Below, in pieces: positions 1 through 6,965 of a stretch of 64,000 nt of DNA. The translations under genes and the position numbers were made by a program. The stretch covers positions 21,614 to 85,613 of the forward strand of contig DAOLDB010000009.1 in the NCBI GenBank assembly GCA_035327565.1, written 5' to 3'. Each line of letters starts with the position of its first letter. The first letter of the stretch is position 1. The notes under the pieces are model-generated. The model had not been told where the DNA came from, did not search any database, and saw nothing but the letters and a program-made list of their open reading frames with translations. This DNA comes from JABDLO01 sp035327565 (GTDB taxonomy: Bacteria; Bacteroidota; Bacteroidia; Chitinophagales; Saprospiraceae).

Positions 1-462
1 CAAATAGAAAAAGGTAACCAATATTACGATTCAGAATTTATCGACAGCAGGGATCTGAACCTGGATTTCTGGGCTCTTTCTCCTTCCATTGTATACCGCC
101 CGGGTAATTCATGGAGAATCACAGGAAAATACAGCTATGAAGAACGAAGACAAAAAATTAATGATAGGGAGCATGCCAAACAGAATGCACTTACCCTCGA
201 AATGACATATAGGGAAGCCGTAACCAGTGATTTAAGATTTTCAATGAGTCTTGTCAATATTCAATATGAAGGTGACATTAATGCTCCTGTTGCTTATTCC
301 ATACTTTCTGGTTTGAATCAGGGAAATAATTATTTATGGAACATTCAATATACACGAAGGATGTCTGGAAATGTTGACTTTAATATTTCATATGACGGAA
401 GAAAAACCGGCCACAATCGAACCGTTCACGTAGCCAGGGCACAAGTCAGAGCTCATTTTTAA
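1..462 (+). CDS. C-terminal part of a large beta-strand-rich outer-membrane or surface protein (5' end outside window)
   Basis: The reading frame is open from base 1 to a stop at 460-462, giving 153 residues with no start needed, so this is the tail of a longer gene. The protein alternates polar and hydrophobic residues with many Tyr, Asn and Arg, and strand pairs such as 'WRITGKYSYEERRQK' and 'VDFNISYDGRKTGHN'. It ends in an aromatic residue (RAHF), as outer-membrane barrels do. I infer a membrane barrel or extracellular beta domain of the kind found in large Bacteroidota surface proteins. No enzyme motif or T9SS sorting domain is visible in this fragment. It converges with the MATE gene, whose stop lies 24 bases away. 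The function is unknown, and the missing N-terminus would be needed to name it. Confidence 0.7.
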   Translation, partial: QIEKGNQYYDSEFIDSRDLNLDFWALSPSIVYRPGNSWRITGKYSYEERRQKINDREHAKQNALTLEMTYREAVTSDLRFSMSLVNIQYEGDINAPVAYSILSGLNQGNNYLWNIQYTRRMSGNVDFNISYDGRKTGHNRTVHVARAQVRAHF

Positions 463-485
463 AGCTCCGTTATCATTCACTTTAT

Positions 486-1790
486 TTAATTCAAATCACC
501 CCCCCGAAGCTCATAGAGCCCGTATTGTAATACTCCTCTTGCCATTAGAAATACTAAAAGAGCTGCCCAAAGTCCATGATTTCCAAAAGCAGGTTCAAGC
601 AAATAATATGCCGCAATGTAAAGGGCTAACGATATAAACATGCTGTCACGCATCGCCCTACTGGCGGTTAACCCAATAAAAATTCCATCCCATAAATAAC
701 TGGGGAAGGCTAAAACCGGAAAAACAGCCATCCACACCATATAGGGTATTGCTGCATCAATTACTTCTTTCTGATTAGTAAAAATATATAAAAGTGACTT
801 CCCTGTAAATGCATATAGACAAATGTAAAACAGTGCAAAAGCCAATCCCCATAGGAAAATAAGACGGATGGCCTGTTTCAATTTTTGACGGTCATCCATT
901 CCTTTATATTTACCAATTATGCTTTCGGCAGCATAAGCAAAACCATCAATACCATAAGACATCCAGTTGACAAATTGCAGCAAAACCACATTCACCGCCA
1001 AAATAATTTCACCGGACTGGCTCGACCGGCTGTAGAAGAATCCAAAGGCAAAAGTGAGCATGACGGTTCTGATAAAAAGGTCCTTATTGACATGCAGGAA
1101 GATTCTGACATCTTCCCAAATCAATATGACCTTCCATCTGAAACGAAGCAAAACATCCCTGAACTTTAAAAAAAGAAAACCAAATGCCAGAATAACTCCT
1201 GCATATTGGGATACAACGGTGCCTATAGCTACTCCAGAGATACCCAAACCCTGCACATGTACAAGATACGCGCTCAGCGTGATATTCATCATATTGATAA
1301 ATACGGTAAGAATCAAAGGAATGGTAGCATTCTGCATACCAAAAAACCAACCCAGAAGCACATACAACATCAAAGCTGCAGGAGCATCAAAAATTCTTAT
1401 GAAAAAATAGTTAAAAACCAGATCAGACTGGTCATTTGATACATTCAATAAAAACGAAGCAGCTTCAAAAACCGGCTTTTGTAAAAGTATAACAATAAAA
1501 GCCAATATCAATGAAAGTAACAAAGCACGATATAAAGTACCCGAAATGCCCATTTGATTTCTTTTACCATATTCCTGTGCTGTCATCCCTGTAGTACCCA
1601 TTCGAAGAAATCCAAAATTCCAGTAGATGAAATTGAAAATCATGGACCCAAGACCTACTGCACCCAAATGGGCTGCTGACAACCTTCCCATCAAAAGGGT
1701 ATCAACGGTTGATAATAAGGGTACCGAAATATTGCTTACAATGTTTGGAATTGCCAATCGCAAGATTTCCTTATTCATACCTTTAGTCAT
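486..1790 (-). CDS. MATE-family multidrug/Na+-driven efflux transporter (DinF-like)
   Basis: Predicted inner-membrane exporter of 434 residues with about 12 hydrophobic segments. The start region has the MATE pattern: 'EILRLAIPNIVSNISVPLL' followed by 'TVDTLLMGRLSAAHLGAVG'. MATE proteins export cationic drugs or metabolites in exchange for Na+ or H+; the substrate here is unknown. The frame can be extended to 1847, but a -7-like element (1818-1825) lies inside that extension, so the Met at 1790 or the one at 1778 (MNKE) is the likelier start. The length fits the family. It appears monocistronic, with an empty 180-base gap to the SET gene upstream. Confidence 0.9.
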   Translation of the reverse strand: MTKGMNKEILRLAIPNIVSNISVPLLSTVDTLLMGRLSAAHLGAVGLGSMIFNFIYWNFGFLRMGTTGMTAQEYGKRNQMGISGTLYRALLLSLILAFIVILLQKPVFEAASFLLNVSNDQSDLVFNYFFIRIFDAPAALMLYVLLGWFFGMQNATIPLILTVFINMMNITLSAYLVHVQGLGISGVAIGTVVSQYAGVILAFGFLFLKFRDVLLRFRWKVILIWEDVRIFLHVNKDLFIRTVMLTFAFGFFYSRSSQSGEIILAVNVVLLQFVNWMSYGIDGFAYAAESIIGKYKGMDDRQKLKQAIRLIFLWGLAFALFYICLYAFTGKSLLYIFTNQKEVIDAAIPYMVWMAVFPVLAFPSYLWDGIFIGLTASRAMRDSMFISLALYIAAYYLLEPAFGNHGLWAALLVFLMARGVLQYGLYELRGGDLN

Positions 1791-1817
1791 ATTCCCATTT
1801 CCTGTGATAAATTTTTG

Positions 1818-1825
1818 CGAATGTA
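1818..1825 (-). promoter_or_regulatory. Candidate -7 element for the MATE gene (TTCG variant)
   Basis: On the minus strand this reads TACATTCG, one base from the Bacteroidota TAnnTTTG consensus. It sits about 28 bases before the preferred ATG at 1790. A convincing -33 element was not found. Confidence 0.4.
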
Positions 1826-1972
1826 AATGAACGGGTTTAAAATGCAATCATTTTTATGTACTGATTACAATGATCAGACAACTCAATCAATACACTCAAT
1901 GTCAGCAGACAAAGATTAACCTTTTAAAGTCCTGATAGTCGAAGGCCTATAATCTTTCAAAATAGCCAAACA

Positions 1973-2362
1973 TCAGGATTTAGGAATAAACCACAAAGGA
2001 TTGCGCTCTCCATCTTCTCCGTTGTAATTCACGGTGATTTCTTCTCCGGCTTCTATTCTTTTAATACATAGAATATCGATGGTTTCATGTGCTAAGTCAA
2101 GTTCAAATTCGGCGTTGGAATTCTCTCCGTGGTTATACAAGGATCCATTTCCCAATGCGATAGCAGCAGCGTCCAGGTTTTTTCCCCATAAAAAATAATA
2201 ATCGTGAAGAACCATTCTGTGAAGTATAGGTAATTCTTCAGGTGGCAGCTTGATGATCTGGCACACTTCAATGACTTCACCGGGCATGATCGGTACAGAA
2301 GTAAAAACACCCCTGCCCCCTAATGGTGATGGAGCTATATATAGACCGGGAATCTGTTGCAT
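1973..2362 (-). CDS. Small bacterial SET-domain protein (putative protein-lysine methyltransferase)
   Basis: A 129-residue protein that is almost entirely a SET domain. It begins with 'GGRGVFTSVPIMPGEVIE', the usual SET entry strand. The pseudoknot motifs follow: 'SLYNHGENSN' (the NHxxxxN-type motif, about residues 91-100) and 'EEITVNYNG' (the GEExxxxY-type motif, about 110-118). SET domains transfer methyl groups from AdoMet to lysines; bacterial single-domain versions have mostly unknown targets. It lacks pre- and post-SET zinc segments. Its ATG begins one base after the stop of the upstream EamA gene, so the two are probably one transcript. The substrate cannot be inferred. Confidence 0.85.
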   Translation of the reverse strand: MQQIPGLYIAPSPLGGRGVFTSVPIMPGEVIEVCQIIKLPPEELPILHRMVLHDYYFLWGKNLDAAAIALGNGSLYNHGENSNAEFELDLAHETIDILCIKRIEAGEEITVNYNGEDGERNPLWFIPKS

Positions 2363-2363
2363 T

Positions 2364-3245
2364 TCATTCTTTTTTTATCAAATATACACCGGTCAAAATC
2401 AGTATCAGGCTAAAGAGATGAAATATACTGATGATCTCACCATCTACCATTCCCCAGGTCAGTGCAACTACTGGCATAAAGTAAGCAACCGTACTGGCAA
2501 AAACGGCATTGGTATTCTGAACCAACTTAAAAAAAATAATGCTGGCTGCAACTGTTCCCATGATGGATAATAAAGCGACTGCCCCTAAAGAAAACAACGC
2601 ATGAGATTCTGTCTTCAATTGAGTAAAGAAGCTGCTGAAAATGAGATACAATAGAGCAGGGATTGCAACAAATCCAAACGATACTGCACTGATTTGTATC
2701 GGATTAACATCCTGAAAATATCTTTTTACCATGTTTACACTGGTGCCATAACAAATAGTGCCGACTACAACGAGGAGGCCATACAAGGGTTTGCCACCAA
2801 TGGCTGATTCTTTGGATAAAAGGAGCAATGATGCTGCTCCACCAAATCCCAGCAATACACCAGCCAGTTTGAATTTTGAAAATAAACCATTGAAAAATAA
2901 AAGACCCAAAAGCAACGTGAATATGGGTGTCATACTATTAAGTAATCCGGATACAGAGCTGGAAATCTCTGTTTGAGCGATCGCATACATATATGCGGGA
3001 ATGCCGGTACCGGTTAATCCTACGGCAGCAAAAAGCGGCCATTTCTTCCAGTCGATATTTTTTCTTTTAACCACTAAAACCGGAATAAATACCATTCCTG
3101 AAATTACAAGGCGAAGTGTGCCTACGACTGCAGGCTCGAATGCAATTAAGGCTTTCTTGATTAAAATAAAGCTGCTCCCCCAGATTAGACTAAGTATGAA
3201 TAAAGTAAACCAAGCTCTAATATCAGCCCGTTCATTCTTTTGCAT
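2364..3245 (-). CDS. EamA/DMT-family transporter
   Basis: Predicted inner-membrane protein of 293 residues with ten hydrophobic segments in two homologous halves, as in the drug/metabolite transporter superfamily. The first half opens with 'LFILSLIWGSSFILIKKAL', the standard EamA N-terminal pattern, and the second half starts near 'PLYGLLVVVGTICYGTSV'. Members export amino acids, nucleobases or other metabolites; this substrate is unknown. An exact -7 element lies at 3288-3295, about 43 bases before the ATG. The SET-domain gene follows after one base, suggesting co-transcription. The gene is divergent from prs. Confidence 0.9.
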   Translation of the reverse strand: MQKNERADIRAWFTLFILSLIWGSSFILIKKALIAFEPAVVGTLRLVISGMVFIPVLVVKRKNIDWKKWPLFAAVGLTGTGIPAYMYAIAQTEISSSVSGLLNSMTPIFTLLLGLLFFNGLFSKFKLAGVLLGFGGAASLLLLSKESAIGGKPLYGLLVVVGTICYGTSVNMVKRYFQDVNPIQISAVSFGFVAIPALLYLIFSSFFTQLKTESHALFSLGAVALLSIMGTVAASIIFFKLVQNTNAVFASTVAYFMPVVALTWGMVDGEIISIFHLFSLILILTGVYLIKKE

Positions 3246-3287
3246 AGCATTATCTCTAAAAACTTTCTCCTAAACCATTAATAGTGA

Positions 3288-3295
3288 CAAAGGTA
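3288..3295 (-). promoter_or_regulatory. -7 promoter element for the EamA-SET pair
   Basis: The minus strand reads TACCTTTG, an exact match to TAnnTTTG. It leaves a leader of about 35 bases before the ATG at 3245. It lies back to back with the prs promoter candidate at 3320-3327. Confidence 0.6.
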
Positions 3296-3319
3296 TACCG
3301 GTGGCATAAATAATCTTAT

Positions 3320-3327
3320 TAAATTCG
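3320..3327 (+). promoter_or_regulatory. Candidate -7 element for prs (TTCG variant)
   Basis: Reads TAAATTCG, one mismatch to TAnnTTTG, 33 bases before the prs ATG. The same TTCG form occurs before the MATE and metF genes. Confidence 0.4.
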
Positions 3328-3359
3328 CCCCCTCTACCTACTCCAAAACGCAAATAACA

Positions 3360-4292
3360 ATGCAAGATGTAAAATTGTTTGCAGGCACAAATTCAGAATA
3401 TCTCGCTGAAAAAATAGCAGATTTTTATGGCGCTAACCTGGCCAGCTACGAAGTGAGAAAGTTCAGCGATGGAGAAATGCAAATCGTCATTAAAGAATCC
3501 GTAAGAGGTGCATATATATTTTTTGTGCAATCCACATTTGGATCGGCTGAAAATATCCTGGAATTGCTTTTGATGATCGATAGCGCCAAAAGGGCTTCGG
3601 CCGGATACATTACTGCTGTCATACCTTATTTCGGCTATGCCAGGCAGGATAGAAAAGATAAACCCAGAGTGCCCATTTCGGCAAAACTTATGGCCAATTT
3701 ATTAGAAGCAGCCGGGGCAGACAGGATTATGACAATGGATTTGCATGCCGATCAGATTCAGGGATTTTTTGACATTCCTGTTGATCACCTGAAAAGTGAG
3801 TTTATCTATATTCCTTATTTGCGAAAGTCAGACCTTAGTAACATCATCTTTGCGTCTCCGGATGTAGGAGGAGTAAAACGAGCTCGTACTTATGCCAAGT
3901 ATTTCAATAGAGATCTCGTAATATGTGACAAAGAACGGATGCAGGCCAATGAAGTAAGCGCCATTACTGTAATCGGAGAGGTGAAAGGAGGAGATGTGAT
4001 TCTGGTGGATGATATAGTCGATACAGCCGGCACTTTATGTAAAGCAGCACAGGCTCTGATGGATAAAGGCGCAAAAAGCGTGAGCGCCATGTGCACACAC
4101 CCGGTGCTCTCAGGTAATGCTTATGATAACATTGAAAATTCAGTCCTCACAGAACTAATCACTACCGATACTATTCCTTTAAGGAAGCATTCGGATAAAA
4201 TCAAAGTTCTTTCATGTGCTAAATTATTTGCCCGTGCCATTCGTAACACGCATGAATATAAATCCATAGCGGCGTTATTTGTTGAAAAATAA
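3360..4292 (+). CDS. prs: Ribose-phosphate pyrophosphokinase
   Basis: Cytosolic enzyme that makes 5-phosphoribosyl 1-diphosphate from ribose 5-phosphate and ATP for purine, pyrimidine, His, Trp and NAD synthesis. It has 310 residues, normal for the family. The N-terminus 'MQDVKLFAGTNSEYLAEKIA' followed by 'KFSDGEM' matches the family. Signatures seen: 'YFGYARQDRKDKPR' (flexible ATP loop), 'DLHADQIQGFF' (metal and ribose-phosphate region) and 'VILVDDIVDTAGT' (PRPP-binding loop, about residues 216-228). It is followed at 4470 by rplY with its own promoter, an order common in Bacteroidota. Confidence 0.97.
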   Translation: MQDVKLFAGTNSEYLAEKIADFYGANLASYEVRKFSDGEMQIVIKESVRGAYIFFVQSTFGSAENILELLLMIDSAKRASAGYITAVIPYFGYARQDRKDKPRVPISAKLMANLLEAAGADRIMTMDLHADQIQGFFDIPVDHLKSEFIYIPYLRKSDLSNIIFASPDVGGVKRARTYAKYFNRDLVICDKERMQANEVSAITVIGEVKGGDVILVDDIVDTAGTLCKAAQALMDKGAKSVSAMCTHPVLSGNAYDNIENSVLTELITTDTIPLRKHSDKIKVLSCAKLFARAIRNTHEYKSIAALFVEK

Positions 4293-4430
4293 CTGTGGAT
4301 TCCATCCTGATCAGACCCATCGATTCAGAGTTGAACATATAGATTTCATTCATTTTATTGATCGAACACAGAATAAAAGACCAGATAAAATATTGACAAT
4401 AAAAAATCTTTTTTGCTATTTAAATATTTT

Positions 4431-4438
4431 TATCTTTG
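4431..4438 (+). promoter_or_regulatory. -7 promoter element for rplY
   Basis: Reads TATCTTTG, an exact TAnnTTTG match, 31 bases before the rplY ATG. A TTTTG run at 4411-4415 lies upstream but is a little closer than the usual -33 spacing. Confidence 0.65.
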
Positions 4439-4469
4439 CAGTCCTTTTTAAACAAGCATAATTTCTATC

Positions 4470-5063
4470 ATGGAAAAAGTACATATAAATGGAGAGATCA
4501 GACAAGTAAGCGGCAAATCGATCAATGGTGGTCTCCGTCGCGAGGGCAAACTTCCTGCAGTAATCTATGGAAGGAATGATAATATTTTATTCTCCACTTC
4601 AGCAAAAGCTGTAAAAGATATTGTATATACACCGGATTTTAAATTGGCAGAAATTGATATTGATGGAGCTACTCATCTTTGTATATTGAAGGATATTCAG
4701 TTTCATCCGGTATCTGAAGAAATCGTCCATATAGATTTTCTAAAGCTATATGATAGCGTCCCTGTTAAATTAGAGGTACCTATTCGTTTTAAAGGTTCTT
4801 CACCCGGAGTAAAGCTGGGAGGAAAATTGATTCAGCAACTCAGAAAAGTGAAAATCAAAACCACTCCTGAGCATATGGTTGACACCATGTATGCAGATAT
4901 TTCAGAACTAGGCTTGGGACAGGCCATCAGGGTAAAAGACCTTATTTCCAATGAAAATATCGAAATAATGAATAACCCCGCAGTTCCAATTGCAACCATT
5001 GAAATACCAAGAGCGCTTAAGAGCGCAGCGGCTGCCGAAGCCAAAGCATCCAAAGGTAAATAA
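4470..5063 (+). CDS. rplY: 50S ribosomal protein L25, long CTC-type form
   Basis: Binds 5S rRNA in the large ribosomal subunit. At 197 residues it is the two-domain CTC (TL5-like) form: the L25 domain comes first ('GGLRREGKLPAVIYGR', about residues 21-36, then 'CILKDIQFHPVSEEIVHIDF'), followed by the beta-rich C-terminal TL5 domain ('PVKLEVPIRFKG', 'GLGQAIRVKDL'). It ends in an Ala/Lys-rich tail, common in this family. The TATCTTTG element upstream suggests independent, strong expression. It converges with metF. Confidence 0.96.
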   Translation: MEKVHINGEIRQVSGKSINGGLRREGKLPAVIYGRNDNILFSTSAKAVKDIVYTPDFKLAEIDIDGATHLCILKDIQFHPVSEEIVHIDFLKLYDSVPVKLEVPIRFKGSSPGVKLGGKLIQQLRKVKIKTTPEHMVDTMYADISELGLGQAIRVKDLISNENIEIMNNPAVPIATIEIPRALKSAAAAEAKASKGK

Positions 5064-5124
5064 ATTACAAAAAATTCAGATTTTCGACATGCCTCTTACC
5101 TTTCACATTGGGAAGAGACGTTTT

Positions 5125-6078
5125 CTAAAGATCCCGGACTACCTGGATGATGGTATCGGTATCTCCCATTGTATAATAGTGAATACAAGGTACACCCGCT
5201 GCTTTGAGTTCTTTGGATTGTTGACGGCACCATTCTATACCAATTTCTTTAGCCCGGCCACTATCCTGATTTTTCAACACTTCCCTGATCAACTCTTCAG
5301 GCATGCTGACAAAAAATTTCCTGGGTAAAGTATGGATCTGCTTTGCCGATGTCAATGGCTTTAATCCTGGTATGATGGGTACGTGAATTCCAATAGAACG
5401 GCATGATTCCACAAACTTCAAAAACCGGCTGTTATCAAAAAACATCTGTGTGACTATATACTCTGCGCCAGCATCCATCTTTTTCTTAAGATATTCAAGA
5501 TCTATAGACATATTCGGTGCTTCAAAGTGTTTTTCAGGATATCCGGCCACACCTATACAAAATTGCGTCCTGGCTCCATTCGCTATATTGGTATCGAGAT
5601 AAATTCCCCGGTTCATATTATGGATCTGCTTAACCAGTTCTACAGCATAAGTGTGTCCATCTTCTTCACCAATAAAGCGGTCTTCAAATTGCCGGGCATC
5701 TCCCCTTAATGCGAGAACATTATTTATTCCTAAGAAGTGAAGATCAATGAGTGCATTTTCGGTTTCTTCTTTTGAAAATCCGCCACATATCAAATGAGGA
5801 ATGGCATCTACCCCATACCTGTGCATTATCGAAGCACATATCCCCACTGTGCCAGGTCTTTTGCGAATAGCGGTTTTTTCGTAATAGCCACTCTCCATTT
5901 TTTTATAAATGAATTCCTCTCTGTGGTAGGTTACATCAATGAATGGGGGTTTAAACTCCATCAAAGGATCCAGAATATTGAAAATATCCTGCATAGTACC
6001 CCCTTTCAAAGGAGGCAATACTTCGAAGGAAAGCAAAGTTGAACCTTTGGCTTGATCAAGATATTCTGATACTCTCAT
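5125..6078 (-). CDS. metF: 5,10-methylenetetrahydrofolate reductase
   Basis: FAD-dependent enzyme that reduces 5,10-methylene-THF to 5-methyl-THF, the methyl donor for MetH, which is also encoded in this window at 27163. It has 317 residues, a typical bacterial MetF length. Family features: 'LLSFEVLPPLKGG' with the catalytic-type Glu near the N-terminus, 'PHLICGGFSKEE', 'NVLALRGDA' (FAD/folate region) and 'AGAEYIVTQMFFDN'. It is transcribed alone here, from a TATCTTCG-type -7 element (6114-6121). No methionine-linked riboswitch was recognised in the short leader. Confidence 0.96.
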   Translation of the reverse strand: MRVSEYLDQAKGSTLLSFEVLPPLKGGTMQDIFNILDPLMEFKPPFIDVTYHREEFIYKKMESGYYEKTAIRKRPGTVGICASIMHRYGVDAIPHLICGGFSKEETENALIDLHFLGINNVLALRGDARQFEDRFIGEEDGHTYAVELVKQIHNMNRGIYLDTNIANGARTQFCIGVAGYPEKHFEAPNMSIDLEYLKKKMDAGAEYIVTQMFFDNSRFLKFVESCRSIGIHVPIIPGLKPLTSAKQIHTLPRKFFVSMPEELIREVLKNQDSGRAKEIGIEWCRQQSKELKAAGVPCIHYYTMGDTDTIIQVVRDL

Positions 6079-6113
6079 GGTTTATTATTGATCAGCGGGT
6101 ATTTTAAGAGGTG

Positions 6114-6121
6114 CGAAGATA
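6114..6121 (-). promoter_or_regulatory. Candidate -7 element for metF (TTCG variant)
   Basis: The minus strand reads TATCTTCG, one mismatch from TAnnTTTG, 36 bases before the metF ATG. Confidence 0.45.
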
Positions 6122-6141
6122 GTAATTTGTAAAATGTAAAT

Positions 6142-6792
6142 TTACTTCTTCCTTTTAAAATCCCCCCTTTTCCAGGCATCGATAAACTGTTTCCAGGCCA
6201 ATGGATTGAATATTTGTTGTGGCTTGAACTGCCCCTCATACCGAAAAGCTTCTGCCGTCTGACGCATATAGATATTAATGGCTTCACGTCCGTCTACCGG
6301 AAGATTATAGCGAATTTCCCTAAGCAATTCTTCTGCCAGCACATCACTATAGTTTTTTTGTAATTCATCGGAAATATCCAAAGCAAGAAATTCTATTCTG
6401 AAATGCTCGCGACTGGGAAAAGGCCTGATCACTGCTTCCGGCAACAGTATACTGTCCTGTGTCATGATTTGAATCCAGTAATATAAAGTTCTTTCCAGCG
6501 TGTCGGGAACAATGTATTCCACTGTTTTAAATCCTACCTGTGAAAATACAACCACATCCCCTTTTGCAGCTACCAATGAAAAGAATCCATCAGACTCTGA
6601 AACTGTACCCCTTGTTGTCCCTTTAATATATACATTGGTAAATGGCAAAGGATAAATCTTCTCATCTGGACCTTCGGTAACCACCTTACCTGAAAACTGA
6701 ATATATCTGGATTGTCCTTCAACCTGTCCATGCAGATTAGATGAAAACAGTACAGTGATCAATAGGATAAGAGTATAGTAAATTTTCTTCAC
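6142..6792 (-). CDS. Secreted protein with carboxypeptidase-regulatory-like domain
   Basis: A 216-residue exported protein. The N-terminal signal peptide 'MKKIYYTLILLITVLFSSN' is followed by a carboxypeptidase-regulatory-like beta sandwich: 'FTNVYIKGTTRGTVSESDG' then 'FFSLVAAKGDVVVFSQVGF' (about residues 48-90). This domain also precedes TonB-dependent receptors, but no plug or barrel follows. The second half is alpha-helical ('ALDISDELQKNYSDVLAEEL') and ends in a basic tail. Such proteins are frequent in Bacteroidota and mostly uncharacterised. It probably sits in the periplasm or on the outer membrane. It lies between lon and metF on the same strand. Confidence 0.8.
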   Translation of the reverse strand: MKKIYYTLILLITVLFSSNLHGQVEGQSRYIQFSGKVVTEGPDEKIYPLPFTNVYIKGTTRGTVSESDGFFSLVAAKGDVVVFSQVGFKTVEYIVPDTLERTLYYWIQIMTQDSILLPEAVIRPFPSREHFRIEFLALDISDELQKNYSDVLAEELLREIRYNLPVDGREAINIYMRQTAEAFRYEGQFKPQQIFNPLAWKQFIDAWKRGDFKRKK

Positions 6793-6880
6793 AAAAAAGG
6801 ATAATTTTTTGCTATAATATTTGAACGCAAAATAGAGGAAAATTTCTTTAATGCCGATGAGAATAACACTTTATTAACGG

Positions 6881-6936
6881 GCCTGGTTTTTTAAAACAAA
6901 AGAAATACACAAAATCTACCCTGTAATAAACCAGGC
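6881..6936. repeat. Inverted repeat with 9-bp perfect arms downstream of lon
   Basis: GCCTGGTTT at 6881-6889 is matched by its reverse complement AAACCAGGC at 6928-6936, with 38 bases between. It lies between the lon stop and the start of the small secreted-protein gene. No T-run follows either arm, so it does not look like a simple intrinsic terminator. It could be an RNA structure or a protein-binding site. Confidence 0.4.
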
Positions 6937-6965
6937 TAAAACCGATGTGCCAACCTGTTTTTTTT

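Noticed and set aside
6079..6141. Possible riboswitch upstream of metF
   Set aside because: The leader is only about 30 bases long and shows no conserved stem set. The same holds for metH, which follows wzi after 9 bases.
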